This document shows, piece by piece, positions 9,436 to 20,287 of a stretch of 64,000 nucleotides of DNA; within the stretch, counting starts at the first letter, position 1; every line of letters starts with the position of its first letter. The DNA is taken from contig SDUX01000002.1 in the NCBI GenBank assembly GCA_008729055.1, forward strand, positions 3,499,874 to 3,563,873. The letters run 5' to 3'. This DNA is from Pyropia haitanensis (taxonomy: Eukaryota > Rhodophyta > Bangiophyceae > Bangiales > Bangiaceae). The position numbers and the translations under genes were made by a program. The notes below the pieces were generated by a model, which searched no databases, was not told the origin of the DNA, and saw only the letters and a program-made list of their open reading frames with translations.

Positions 9436-11003
9436 CAGGGGGGAGGGGGGGGGGGGGGGGGGGGGGGGGCGGCGCGGCGCGGCGTGCGGCCGCCGCCGCT
9501 CGCCGCCGCCGCCGCCGCCGCTCGCCGCCGCCGCCGCCGCCGCTGTCGCCGCCGCCGCCGCCGCCGCGGCCGTGCCGGCCGGCGCGGTGCCGCCGGCGGG
9601 CGTGTCAGGCCGCCGCCCCGTCTAGCCGCGCCCGCCGCGCGGCCGCCCCGGCCGCCGCCAGCGCTGCTGCTGGCGGTGTGCGTCGTGGCCATTGGCACAC
9701 CCCGCCAAGGGCACACACACACGGCCGCGGCCGACGCTGCCGCCGACGCCGGCGGGCGGGCCGTCGTCGCCCTCCTTCCCCCCCCCCCCCCCCCCCGCCG
9801 GCACCACACCCCCACCCGCCGCTCCTCCGCCGCCTCGGCTCCCGTCCCGTGCGGCGGCGGCGGCCGCCGACGGCCGGCGGCGGCCAAGCCGGCGGCGGCT
9901 GCCGCACCCCCGCGCCGCGCGTCGGCCACCCGTGCCGCGCCGCCGCGCGGCACGGGCGCGGCGCCGCCGCCGACGCGCGCGCTCCCCCCCGTCCATCCCC
10001 CGCCGCCGCGGTCGCCGCGGTCGCCGCGCGGTCGCCGCGCGGTCGCCGCGCGGTCGCCGCCGCCATTGGCGCCGTCCACAACGACCGCCCACCACCCCCC
10101 CCCCCCCCCCCCCCCAGCGGCGTCAACCGCCCTCCCCCCCCTCCCCGACACGCCCACCCCCCTCCCCTCCCCGACACGCCCACCCCCCTCCCCTCCCTCC
10201 CCGGCCGCGTCGTGGCTACCGTGACGGTGGTCGGCGGCGGGGGTAGGGGCGGAGGGGGTGGTGGGGGGGTGTGCGCCGCGCGCGCGCCCCGCCAGCCGCG
10301 CCCGTGACCCGTCGCGGGTGTCTGCGCCGCGGCGGGCGCGGCGGCTGCGCGCGGCGGGCGCGCGCGGCGGCGCGGCCGCCGCGGCGCGGTCCGCGCGCGC
10401 GCGCGGCGGGCGGCGGCGCGGCGGCGCGGCGGCCGCGGCGGCCGGCGGCCGCGGCGGGCGGTGGGGCCCATTGACGGGCGCGGCGGGCGGGCGGGCGGGC
10501 GGCGGCGGCGGCGGCGGCGGCACCCCCCCCCCCCTCCCCCCCCTCGGACCCCCCTCCCCCCCTCGCAGCGGCGGCTCCCCTCTGCACGCCGCGGCGGCCG
10601 CCCACCCACCCCGCTCCGCCGTCGACGCTGCCGTCGTGCTCGCGCCCCTTTGCCGTGACGACGGTCCGACCGGTGGGCCCCGCAGTCTCCTCCCCAGCAG
10701 CGTGTGGGCGGCGGCTTCCCCCCCCCCCTCCCCCCCCCCCCCCCCCGCCCCCACTCCTCCCACCTCCTCCCCCCTCCCTCCCCCCCCACTACCCCCCCCC
10801 GTTTCCTCACCGCCTTGTTCCGTCGGTGCGGCCCCCCCTTCCCCCCCCCCCTCTCTCCCACTTCCCTTTCTCCCCCCCCTCTCTCCCACTTCCCTTTCTC
10901 CCCCCCCCCCTCCCCCCCCCTTTTTTTTTTTTTCGCCCCTTTTTTTTTTTTTTTTTTTCTCGTCTGTGTCGGGACGTTGCCGCGGCGGCGGGTGGTGGCG
11001 GCC
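9436..11003. other. Low-complexity G/C-run region between LTR and first gene
   Basis: A long, nearly pure G stretch begins directly at the LTR edge (9437-9469), followed by CCG/GCC trinucleotide repeats, C runs near 9780, 10100 and 10520-10930, and T runs at 10921-10960. A 12-13 base tandem motif (gcgcggtcgccgc) occurs around 10008-10060. Open frames exist in all six frames, but none shows conserved motifs. A hydrophobic stretch near 9655-9700 (+) could be a signal peptide, but no protein follows convincingly. Confidence 0.6.
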
Positions 11004-12088
11004 ATGGCGGCTCCGCCGCAACGCCCGCGCCGGCGGTCCCGCCCGCCGCGCTACGCCACCGCCGCCTGGACGTTGGCGGCGGGCGGTGGCGGCGGCGGTG
11101 GCGGCGGCGGCGGCAGCGGCGGCAGCGGCGGCGGCGGCGACAGCAGCAGCGGCGGCGGCAGGAGCAATCGCGGCGGCGGGACGGCGGGTGGGGCGGCGGC
11201 GGCCGGCCGGCGGCGGCCGCGGCGGGGTGGCCGCGGGCGGACACTCCCGGCCGCGGCGGCGGGCCTCGCCTTGGCCGCCGTCGCCGTCGTCGCGGCGGTG
11301 GGCGGCGGGCGGCGTGGCGGCGGCGGCGGCGGCGGCGGCGGGTGGACGGTCGTCGCCGCCCCGCTGGGCGGTGGGGGTAGCCCCCAGGGCGGTACGTTTT
11401 TTTTTTTTAGTTGTTTTTTTGGTCGTTTTTTTTGGTCTTTTTTTTTGGGGGGGGGGGGGGGGGGAGGGGGGGGGGGGGTGTGTGCGCTTGCTTTTTTCCG
11501 AGGCGTGCGCAGCGGGAAGACGGCGGGGGGGGGGCGTGGCGCGTGGGAGGGGGGTGCGCTGCGGTGGGGGTGGGCGGGTGGAGCCCCGCGGCGCGTGTCG
11601 GCTGCCGGCACACCCGCCGGCGTGCCACCGCGATGGGCGTGCGCCTAACGCCTCTCTGCCGCTCCTGGGTGCGCCTCCTTGGCTTGGGTGCCTTGCCCCC
11701 CCGTGGGTCTGCTGGACAGGGCGTGGCGGTGTGGCAACGACCGCGACGGCGGCGGCGGCGGCGGCAGCGGCGGCGGCGGCGCCCGCCGGGTCCCACTTTG
11801 CGACCGTCGCGTCGGTGGTGGCGGCGGGCGGCGCGAGCGCGGGCGCCGCCCTCACCGCCGCGATTACGGCGCCAACGGCGCGGCCGCCGCCCGCGACGCA
11901 CCACGCGTCGGCGGTGGCGGCGGCGGCGGCGGCGGCGGCCGACGCGGCCGCCGACGCGCACCCGTCGGGCGGCGACGAGGACGGCGACGACGACGTGGCC
12001 GCCGACGACGCGGCCGCCGACGATGCGGCCGACGGCGCGGCGGCCGCGGACGGCCCGCCGGCGGCCGACGACGCGGCGGCCATTGTCG

Positions 12089-12120
<32 letters not shown>

Positions 12121-12773
12121 CACGGGCTGCTGCAGGCGGCGGCAACGCCCGCCGCGGAAGCCGCGACGCCCGCCGTCGAAGCAGAGACGCCGTCCGCGGC
12201 AACGGCGGCGCCCACCCCCCCGCCGCCGACGCCGTCGGCGGCGGCAACGCCGGCGGCAACGCCAACCGCGGCGGCCGCAACGCCGTCACCGGCGCCAACG
12301 CCGACGCCGTCGGTGGCGGCGGGCTCCCCAACGCCGACGCCATCGCCGGGCGCGTCGGCAACGGCGACGCCGGCGGCGACGCCGGCGGCAACGCCGACGC
12401 CATCGTCCACTCCCCCGGGGGGCGGGGGGGTGGGGGGAGTGGGGGGGGGGGGGACCCCCCGCCGGGCCGCCCGGTGGGCAGCGGCGCGGGCTCACCGCCG
12501 CGGGGCGGTGGTGCTGGGGGGGGCGCGGCGGCCAGCGGCGGCGGCGGCGACGGCGGCCGCGGGCCGCTGTCGGTGGGCGCCATTGCGGGGATTGGCGCGG
12601 CGGGGGCGGTCGTCGTCGCGGCGGTCGTCCTTGCCGCGATGGCCGCCGCCGTCCGCGCCCGCCGCGCGCGGCGCGGCGGGCGGGGTGCCGCCGGCGGCGG
12701 CGGCGGCGGCGGCCGTGACGACGACGCGGCGTCGGCGTCCACGTCCGACTCGCAGTACCAAGACTTTGACGAT

Positions 12774-12815
<42 letters not shown>

Positions 12816-13210
12816 CGCGGCGGCCGTGGCGGCCGCCCCGCGGGCGGCAAGGCCGCCGCGGGCGTGCCGTACGTGCCGAGTGAGGTGGGCGGCGGCGGCG
12901 GCCGCGACAGCGCCGCCGCCGCCACCGTCCCGCCGCCCGTCCCGCGCCGCCCGCCGGCGGTGGCGGCCACGTCCCCGCCGCCGCCGCCGCCGCTGACGCC
13001 ACCGCCGGGCACGGCGCCGGCGGCGGCTCGCCGCTCCCGCCAGCCGCTGCCGCCGCCGCCGCCGCCGCCGCCACCGCCACCGCCGCCGTCGCCGCCGCCG
13101 CCGCTGCCGGCGGCGGCGGTCGCCACTGGCGGCGCGGTCGGCGGCGCGCCGAGCAGCGGCAGCGGCAGCGGCATCGCGCCCTTCTTTGCGCCCCACCCGC
13201 CGGGCGCGCG

Positions 13211-13242
<32 letters not shown>

Positions 13243-13476
13243 GGGCGGCGGCGGGGGTGGGGGGTGGGGGGGGGGGGGTGGGGGGGGTGGCACCCGCCCT
13301 GGCGGCGGCCGCCGCCGCGGGCCACCGCCGCCGCCGCCGCCGGCGGTGGGCTCGGCGGGGGGGGGGGGGGGGTCACCCGCGGCGACACGGGCGCGACGAT
13401 CGTCGCGCCGCCGCCGCCGGTGGGGGTGGTGCGCAAGGGGGGGGGGGGGGGGGGGGGGCGGCGGGCTCGCCGCTAG
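11004..13476 (+). CDS. Putative single-pass membrane protein with Pro/Ala/Thr-rich ectodomain
   Basis: Family not recognised. The ATG at 11004 opens a Gly-rich first exon of 388 nt with a hydrophobic segment near its end (LPAAAAGLALAAVAVVAAV). The exon ends at a GTACGT donor at 11392. An acceptor at 11718-11719 restores the long open frame. The second exon encodes acidic and Ala-rich sequence, then a Pro/Thr/Ala/Ser region of P-T-P-T-P-S type resembling hydroxyproline-rich wall glycoproteins. After a frame break in G runs near 12415-12460 comes a transmembrane helix (about 12570-12660) followed by a basic cytoplasmic stop-transfer, then a Ser/Asp-rich, Gly-rich and polyproline tail. A second break in the G run near 13360 leads to a frame ending at 13476. 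The intron and the TM segment are the best evidence; the rest is low complexity. Confidence 0.45.
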
Positions 13477-13826
13477 GGCGTCGCCGTCTGTCAAAGGGGG
13501 GGGGGTGGCGTGGGGGGGGGGGGGGGGGAGGAGGAGGAGGAGGAGCAGGAGGGGGGGAGGGGGCCGTGGAGAAGGAGGGGGGCGGGGGGGGGGGGGGGGG
13601 GTTTCCGCACCGGCCGGCGGCGGGGGTCCTTTTGTGGTGGCCGTGTGTACAGAGGGGGGGTGGCGCCGTGGGGTGCGTGGGTGGGGGGGGGGGGGGGAGG
13701 GGGGATGCGGGTGGCGCCGGGGGTGGCGGTGGCGCGTGCGTGCGTACGTCTGTTTTTTTTTTTTTTTCTTCGTCGTCTGCTTTTTGTCTCTGGGGGCGTG
13801 TGCATCGCGCCGGTGCGCGTCTGGTG

Positions 13827-13858
<32 letters not shown>

Positions 13859-13894
13859 GCGTGCGCGGCGGCGAGCCGCGCGGGCGCCCCCCCC

Positions 13895-14419
13895 TCACCC
13901 CCCCCCGGCGCGTCCCCCCCCCCCAGCGCAGGCTCCCCCCCCTCCCCCCCCTCCCCCTCCGCCTCCCCCTCCCCCCCCTCGGCGCGCGCCTCCCGGCGGC
14001 GGCCCGACCCCTGGCACGCCGCGCAAAACACGGCGCCCGAGCCGAGGCACCGCCCGCACGCGAGGCTCACCAGCCCGACGCGGCCGACGCAGCGGCCACA
14101 CGCGGTCATGCCCGCGCCGCCACACGCGGCGCACAGGCCCGCCGCGGCCGCCGCCGCGGCCGCCGCCGCCGACGCGGCCGCCGTCCGGGACGTGCCGTAC
14201 CGCGTGTCGACGCGCACCGCCGACGGCGGGGGGGGGACGACGCGCTCCCCGTCCCCCGCCCGCCGCCGCCGCCGCCGCCGGCCGACGCGGACGGCGTTGC
14301 CGGCGTCGCCGCCGCCGCCGACGGCGCGGCCGGGTCACCGCCATCCCCGGCGGCCGCGGCGGCGTCGCCGCCCGCGGCGGTGGGGTGCCCGTCGTCGACG
14401 AGCAGGGAGCCGTCCGCGT

Positions 14420-14467
<48 letters not shown>

Positions 14468-15671
14468 TCCCGCCCCGCCGCCCCTGCTGCTTCCTCCCCC
14501 GCCGCCGTGACGGCCGTGCCGCGTCGGCGGCGGCGGCGGCGGCCGCCTCGGCGGCCGTCGCGCCCGCCCGCCGCGCCACCGCCGCGGGCGGCAGCTCCCG
14601 CCCGCGCACCGCCGCGAGCAGCCGCTCGTACGCGGCGGCGGCGGCAGCAGCGGCGGGGGTCCCCCCCCCCGCCCCCCCCCCCCCCCCCGCCACCCCCCCC
14701 GCCCGCCGCGACGCGCGCGACGGCATCGACGACGCCGACGCCGACGGCGGCGACGACGACGACGACGGCGGCGGCGGCGGCGACGGTGGCGGCGGTTGTT
14801 TTCGTGGCCGCCCCACCCGCCGCGGCGGCCGCCGCGCGTCGACATTGTCCGCGTCGCCCGCGGCCGAGTCGTGGAGCGACAGCGCGCCCGGCGGCGGCCA
14901 CGCGGTGGCGTCGTCGGCGGCCCACGATGGGGTGCGGCGGGCGCGGGGCTTGCCCGCCACCGCCGCGCTGATGCGCGCGCGGGTGGTGGGGGTGGGCGTC
15001 ACCCCGTAGCGGGGGTTGCCCGACCCGGCAAACCGCGCCGACTGCGCCGCCCGCCACGCGGCCGTCTTGGGCCGCCCGGCCATCGCGCGGCTGATCGCCG
15101 CGCGGTGGGCGGCGGACTGGGGGCCCCGCCGGCCGCGCGGCTTGGGCGCCGCCGCCGTTGAGGATGGGGGGGGGGGGGGGGGGGGACCGCCCCGGCGACC
15201 GCCGCTCGCGCGGCTTGGGGGGGGTGCCGCCAGCAACGGCAGCGTCGGCCGCCGCCGTGTCGGCCGCCGCGTCGGCCGCCGTGTCGGCCGCGGCGCCGGC
15301 CGCGGCGGCGGCCTCTGTGTCGGCCGCCGCGGCGGCTGCCGTGTCGGCCGCCGCGGCGGCTGCCGTGTCGGCCGCCGCGGCGGCTGCCGTGGCGGCCGCC
15401 GCGTCGGCAGCGCCGGCGGTGGCCGCGTCGGCGGCCGCCGCCGCTCCCGCCGGCGGCCCGCCCCCCCGCGGCCGCCGCCGTCGGCGGCCACCACCGCCCG
15501 TGGCGGCGCCCGCCGCCGCCAACGGCGCGGCGGCGGCGGCGGCGGCCTCGGCCGCCGCGGCGGGTGCCACGCCCCCGTCGGCCGCGACCGTCGCGTCCGC
15601 CGTCGCCGGCGCCACCGCCGCCAGTGACGGGGGGGGGGTCTTGCGTGGCCGCCCGCGATGGCGGGCGGGCC

Positions 15672-15711
<40 letters not shown>

Positions 15712-15741
15712 CGCGTCGGCCACGTCGGCCGCGGCGGTCGC

Positions 15742-15793
<52 letters not shown>

Positions 15794-15923
15794 GCGCCCG
15801 CGCCGCGGCGTGACCGGGGCGTGGCGCTCCCCCCCGCGCCGCCACCCGCAGCGGCCATTGATGGCGGCGCGGCACGGGCGGCGGCGGCGGCGGCGGCGGC
15901 CACAACGCCGGGCGGCGGCGGCA

Positions 15924-15969
<46 letters not shown>

Positions 15970-16038
15970 GCGCGCGCGGCGCCGCGGCGGTGCCGCGGCG
16001 GCGGCGGCCAGGCATGGCGGGGGGGGGAGGAAGGCCAT
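13895..16038 (-). CDS. NUMOD3-repeat, AT-hook and DnaJ-type CXXCXGXG zinc-finger protein
   Basis: The start chosen is the ATG at 16038, which gives MAFLPPPPCLAAAA, like red-algal plastid transit peptides. In order: a polyalanine N-terminal region; an AT-hook-like GRPRK; an Ala/Asp-Thr repeat region (15230-15420); a third basic GRR patch; two NUMOD3-like helices (HRAAISRAMAGRPKT and TRARISAAVAGKPRA); another GRPRK; a basic region; and near the C-terminus a cysteine block, LCAACGGAGMTACGRC then CGRCLGSG then CAACQGSG, matching DnaJ cysteine-rich zinc fingers. The reading frame breaks at the G runs 15166-15186 and 14228-14236; after the zinc finger the likely end is the stop at 13895. I infer a DNA- or protein-binding plastid or nuclear protein. 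Function is unknown. Confidence 0.6.
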
Positions 16039-16460
16039 GGGCGGTGTGGAGGGGGGGGGGGGTTCGGAGCCAGCGACAGGTGGAGTGCGTGGTGGGGGGG
16101 GGGCGCGGGGGGGGGGGGGTCGGGCCAGAGGGCGGAGGTGGGACGCGGGGGGGGGGGGGGGTGCGGCTGGGGCGCTGGGGCGACGCCGCACCACCGCGGG
16201 GGGGGGGGGGGGGGGGGTGCGTGCGTGGAGAGTGGCCGGCCGGCCGCGCGCTTCCACGGCCGGCCCCGCGCCGCGGCGGCGGCCGCGGCGGTCCCCGTGG
16301 CGGCCGCCCCCCCCTCTCCTTTGACACGTGTCTATGGACGCGTGGGCCGCCGCGGTCGACGCCGCGGCGGCCGCCGCGGCCGCCGCGGCGGCCGGCGCGC
16401 CGTCGGCGGCCGCGCGCGGTCGGCGGCGGCGGCGGCGGCGGCCGCTGCCGCGGCGCGGCG

Positions 16461-16540
16461 GCGGGCGTGTGCGGGTGCGCGCGCCGTGTGCGTCGCGGCG
16501 GCGGGCGTGTGCGGGTGCGCGCGCCGTGTGCGTCGCGGCG
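16461..16540. repeat. Perfect 40-bp tandem duplication
   Basis: 16461-16500 and 16501-16540 are identical. They lie between the divergent NUMOD3 gene and the HVA22 gene, in presumed promoter or 5' UTR sequence. Confidence 0.9.
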
Positions 16541-16603
16541 GCGGGTGGGGGGGGGGGTTTGGCTCGCCGCGGCGGTGGATGGTGTCGCCGCCGTTGCCGC
16601 CGC

Positions 16604-16643
<40 letters not shown>

Positions 16644-16740
16644 GCTGCCGCCGCCGCCGCCGCCGTCGCTGCCGCCGTTGCCGCCGCCGCGGCGGCGGGC
16701 ACGGCGCGTGCGCGACGGCGGTCGCGGTCGCGGGGGGGGG

Positions 16741-17583
16741 ATGGCCGCCACGGCGGGGCTGGGCGGCCTCGTCGACGCGGTGGCGCAGGCGGTTACGTAC
16801 GTTTTTTTTTTTGTTTTTTTTTCACGGTGCGGCGGCGGCTGGGGGGTGGTGGGGGGGAGGGGAGCAGCCGCCGGCGCGCCCCTGCGCCGTGTTTTTTTTT
16901 TTGTGTTTTTTTTTTTTTTGCGCTCGGCGCGCCGCCCCGTCGCCGCCGCCGGGGCGGTTGCCGTTGGCGGGTCCGCGGCGGGTATACTGCGCGCGTGGCG
17001 CCGCCCGGTGGCACGCGGGCGTTGGATTGCCAGTGTGGACGCCGCCGCTGACGGCTGCTTTCCCCCGTGTCCACGTTCCCTTTGGCATGGACGGCTTGCT
17101 CTCTGGCGTACGTCCTGTCCTTCCCCTCCCCCCCCCTCCTCCCCCCCCCCCCCCACCCCCCCCCCTGCCCTTGTGTCACCGCAGCACGACCGCGCTGCTG
17201 CTCTACCCCGCCTACACCCTGCTGCGCCTGCTCCCGCCCACCCCCCCGTCTGGGGTGCCGACCCCCCCCCCCACCGCCGCGGCGATCCGGCGCCTCCACC
17301 ACGCGCTGTGCCTGGCGGTGCCGCCGCTCGTGGCGGCCATTGCCGCCGCGGCGGTCGCCGCGCCGGCCGCCGCGGTCGTGCCGGGCTGGCACCCGCTCGT
17401 CGCCGCCGCGGCGGTGTGGCTGGTGCTGCCGCCGGGGGGGGGGGGGGGGGGGGGCGCCGCCACCGGCGGGAGAGCCCCGCCGCCGTCGCGGTGCGGGTGT
17501 ACGGGGGGGGGGTCGCCACCGCGATGGAGGAGTGGCGGTCGTCGGGGCGGCTGGTGTGGCGGGGGGGGGATGGGCGGGGGTAG
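16741..17583 (+). CDS. HVA22/TB2-DP1/REEP (Yop1) family ER membrane-shaping protein
   Basis: Members of this family are hairpin proteins that curve tubular ER membranes. Exon 1 (16741-16796) starts at an ATG and encodes MAATAGLGGLVDAVAQAV. The intron is 16797-17184 with GTACGT donor and CAG acceptor. Exon 2 begins TTTALLLYPAYTLLRLL, containing the family YPAY motif, followed by a paired hydrophobic stretch and WHPLVAAAAVWLVLPP, matching the family W-x-P...K/W-L-x-LP region. The frame then breaks at a run of 21 Gs (17434-17454). In the next frame PAAVAVRVYGGGVATAMEEW fits the C-terminal GA-x-x-(V/I)Y element, ending at TAG 17581-17583. Expected length of about 150 residues agrees with HVA22 proteins. 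The gene is divergent from the NUMOD3 gene, 702 bp apart. Confidence 0.65.
   Translation: MAATAGLGGLVDAVAQAVTYVFFFVFFSRCGGGWGVVGGRGAAAGAPLRRVFFFVFFFFLRSARRPVAAAGAVAVGGSAAGILRAWRRPVARGRWIASVDAAADGCFPPCPRSLWHGRLALWRTSCPSPPPPSSPPPPTPPPALVSPQHDRAAALPRLHPAAPAPAHPPVWGADPPPHRRGDPAPPPRAVPGGAAARGGHCRRGGRRAGRRGRAGLAPARRRRGGVAGAAAGGGGGGGRRHRRESPAAVAVRVYGGGVATAMEEWRSSGRLVWRGGDGRG
16797..17184 (+). other. Intron of HVA22-family gene
   Basis: 388 nt with donor GTACGT, followed by T runs (16801-16820, 16892-16919), and acceptor ttgtgtcaccgcag. Joining the exons preserves the frame into the YPAY motif. Confidence 0.6.
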
Positions 17584-18420
17584 GCGTGTCTGGGGGGGGG
17601 GAGTGGCTAGGAGGGTGGGGGGTGTGTGGGGGAGGGGCTGCCGTGTGTGTGTGCTGTGTGTCGTGAGGTGGGGAGGGCGGGGGGAGAGGTCTATCTGTCT
17701 ATGGGCTGCTGTTTGACGCGGTCTGGTCCAAGAGGGGGTGAACGTCCACTGGCCTGGCGTGGAACAGACCGGTTCAAGGGGGAGTGGACGTCCACAGCGT
17801 GGCATGGAGTGGACCCGTCCAGGGCGAGATGAACGCCCACGGCCCGTCGCACCACGCAGACGGGTCGGTCCGGCACATCGAGCGCCGCGCCGACAGCTGC
17901 CGCCGCGGCCGCCGCCGCCCGCCGGCGGCCGCGCGCGGCGGCCCGCCCCGCCCGGTAACGCGGCCGCCGACGGCGGCGTCACCCCCCACGGCGGACCACC
18001 GTCGACAGCGGCCGTCGCACGGGCGAGCGGCGGCCGCGCGGCGACCTCCACCCCCGCCATGCCCGCCGCGCAACCCCCGCGCGGCCGCCGCCGACGCGCC
18101 GCGTCGGCGGGGGGGGGGGGGGCGGGGGGGGTGTGCCCCGCGGCGGCCGCCGCGCGCGGCGGCGCCCGCGCGCGCCGGCCGCCGGCCGCGGCCGCCCCGC
18201 CCGCGGCGGTGCCGACGGTCGACCGCGTCGCCGACGGGATCGACGCGCGACGCGGGGGGGTGGCCGCCGCCGGCACGGCGGCGGCGGCGGCTACCCGCGG
18301 TGTGCGTGGCGGGGCCTACTAGCTAGCTAGCCGTCCCGCCGCCGGCGCGTGCTGTGGAGACGGCGGCGGCGCGGCGACCCGCCGCCGCGCGGCGGCCGCC
18401 GCCAGCGGCACGCCACTGCG
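17584..18420. other. Intergenic region with short imperfect repeats
   Basis: Downstream of the HVA22 gene. G-rich at first; three imperfect repeats of 46-47 bases occur at 17725-17862, then G+C-rich sequence with no supported gene. Small open frames on both strands lack conserved motifs. Confidence 0.6.
17725..17862. repeat. Three imperfect tandem repeats of about 46 bp
   Basis: Units start at about 17725, 17771 and 17816. Each has the order GGT(C/T)CA-purine tract, then a core close to GTGGACGTCCAC, then a GTGG or CACC-rich tail ending in GACC or GACG. The second unit holds the perfect palindrome gtggacgtccac. Confidence 0.6.
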
Positions 18421-20287
18421 CCCCAGAAGTTTACCCGACGGGGTAGCCAAATACATATTCCCGAAAGTATATTCCTTGAGTCGAAAGCACACTTCTTCTG
18501 CGTTGACGTTTGTGATCTAGAATTTAAAGCTGAGCATGTGTCGAGAACGGGTAGTCGTGACTATGCATGAACAATACTGTTTGGCATGGACAATGCGGGT
18601 ACATGCACGCAAGCATACTTCCGATCTGGTGTCTCAAGCGTCTTTCATGGTTTTTTCCTGCAAGATGTGTTTTATTTGCTATCTGCAGCATCCCCCTGTC
18701 CTTCCCAACCGCCAAGCACTTCTAGTGCAACAAAAGAAAATGGAAGCAGACGAACACGGCAAGGTGACAACAGCAGCGAGACCAAGATGGAGCGAGCGTG
18801 TATCCAAGCGACGCGAGAGAGACGGACAAGGTCAGTCAGTGTCAGCACACCATCTCAGCACAGAGGATGCTCGCAGCATGAGTAAGCACATCCCGCATCG
18901 CCGGCGGTGCGGCGATCGTTAGACCGAGCGCCCACCCTCTCCCCCCCCGATGGCCGCCCGCCCCTCCCGCGGCATTCTCCCCTCGATGTCCTCCCCCTTC
19001 CGCTAGCGTCCGCGAGGAGACCTTGGCCCACGCACCTCTCGCGGCGTGGGCTGCAGCCCAGTCGGCCACGCCGCCACTGCCGCTGCCGCCACCACTGCCG
19101 CAGCCGCCACCGATGTCACTGCGGCCGCCGCTGCAGGTGAAGGCCACCACCGCCGCATTGCAGGTGCACTTGCGCGGGGCAATCAATCCGCTCTTGCGGG
19201 TCGACAATGACCAACAACCCAGAGGGCGGCCAGAGGGAGGCGGCAACGGTGGCACGTAGACGGCGCCCGAGACAAGGGAATGGGGAAGGGCGGAAGTGAG
19301 AGCGGGGTACGCGCCGAGGTGGATGAGAAGGTAGTGTGAAGAGTGAGGTGCGGCGGGGTCAAGAGAGGGGGAGGAGGGGAAAGGGAGGGGAGGAGAAGGG
19401 TAAGATGGGGAGGGCGCGGGACGGGGAGGGGCGTGAAGGGGAGAAGGGACAGGGAATGTGGGCCCGCAGCACCCATGAGACACGCAAGGCTCGATATAGG
19501 CGTCAGTATCATGGCCGCGTCGCATGTCCGCAGGCGCCCCCACACGGGGAGCCGCTCTCCACAGAGACGCGGACTGGGCTCGCGGCGGCGGTGCAAGCAG
19601 CGGCAACGGAAACAGAGGCGGAGACGATGGCGACAGAGGCGGCAGAGACACCGGCGGTGGTGCGCCGCGAGAGGATAGTACACCTCGCCCATCCCTGCAC
19701 CTTCCCTCCTGACCCTTCCCCCATCCTGCCTCCTTTCACTCTCCCACTCCCCCTCCGTCCCACCCCAGCTTACCGCCAAGAGTGGCCTCGCCAAGCGAAC
19801 GGCCCACGTCGTGCACCGCCGCCTTCGATCCCGCCGCACGCGTCCAGGCGGGACGGACAGTGCAGCGCACAAAGCAGAGGGAGGGGTGAAGTAGAAGGGT
19901 GGGAGTGGTGGGACAGAGCCCATGGCGAGCAGGCGAGGGGGAGGCAGTGGAGAGGCGCACGAGAGGGGGTGGGAGGGGGGGGGGCAGGATGGCAAGGGCG
20001 GGATGGGTGAGGACTCGGGGCGGTCGGCTTGCACTGGGACGACCCAAGGTGGGAAGAGACGTGCAAGCGACCACTTGCACCGCTGCATTCTCGATTCTCA
20101 GGAAATGAGGGGTGCCAATTATTGAGTGCGACTCAACATGCTGACCACCAACCGGCGACTGCGTGCGGTACAGGTGATGGAGTGGAATCTATCGTGTGAA
20201 GAGGAAAAAGCGTCGCAACACAACCCTATGGTGGTATATTTGGCAAAATCGTGTATTCTTTTACCCCGCTAGTTTCGAAACGGGGTG
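18421..20287. mobile_element. Candidate non-autonomous DNA transposon (lower-G+C island)
   Basis: Composition changes sharply here, with much more A and T than either flank. Left-end sequence near 18437-18455 (CGGGGTAGCCAAATACA) resembles the reverse complement of right-end sequence near 20250-20270 (CGGGGTAAAAGAATACA); 13 of 17 positions match, giving a terminal inverted similarity. Inside is a G/A-rich strand (19270-19450, 19860-20010) with a C/T-rich partner. I see no transposase; long minus-strand frames at 18842-19651 and 19183-20088 are Pro/Ser-rich without motifs. No clear target-site duplication was found. Confidence 0.35.

Noticed and set aside
10921..10960. Poly-T tracts as transcription terminators
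   Set aside because: No RNA polymerase III gene or hairpin precedes them. Similar T runs occur in introns and UTRs across the window.
9333..12410. 1025-residue minus-strand open frame
   Set aside because: Low-complexity translation with no motif, antisense to LTR and to the membrane protein gene.
18842..20088. Overlapping Pro/Ser-rich minus-strand frames as a protein gene
   Set aside because: Translation of a C/T-rich strand; no conserved motif, no convincing start and no splice sites.
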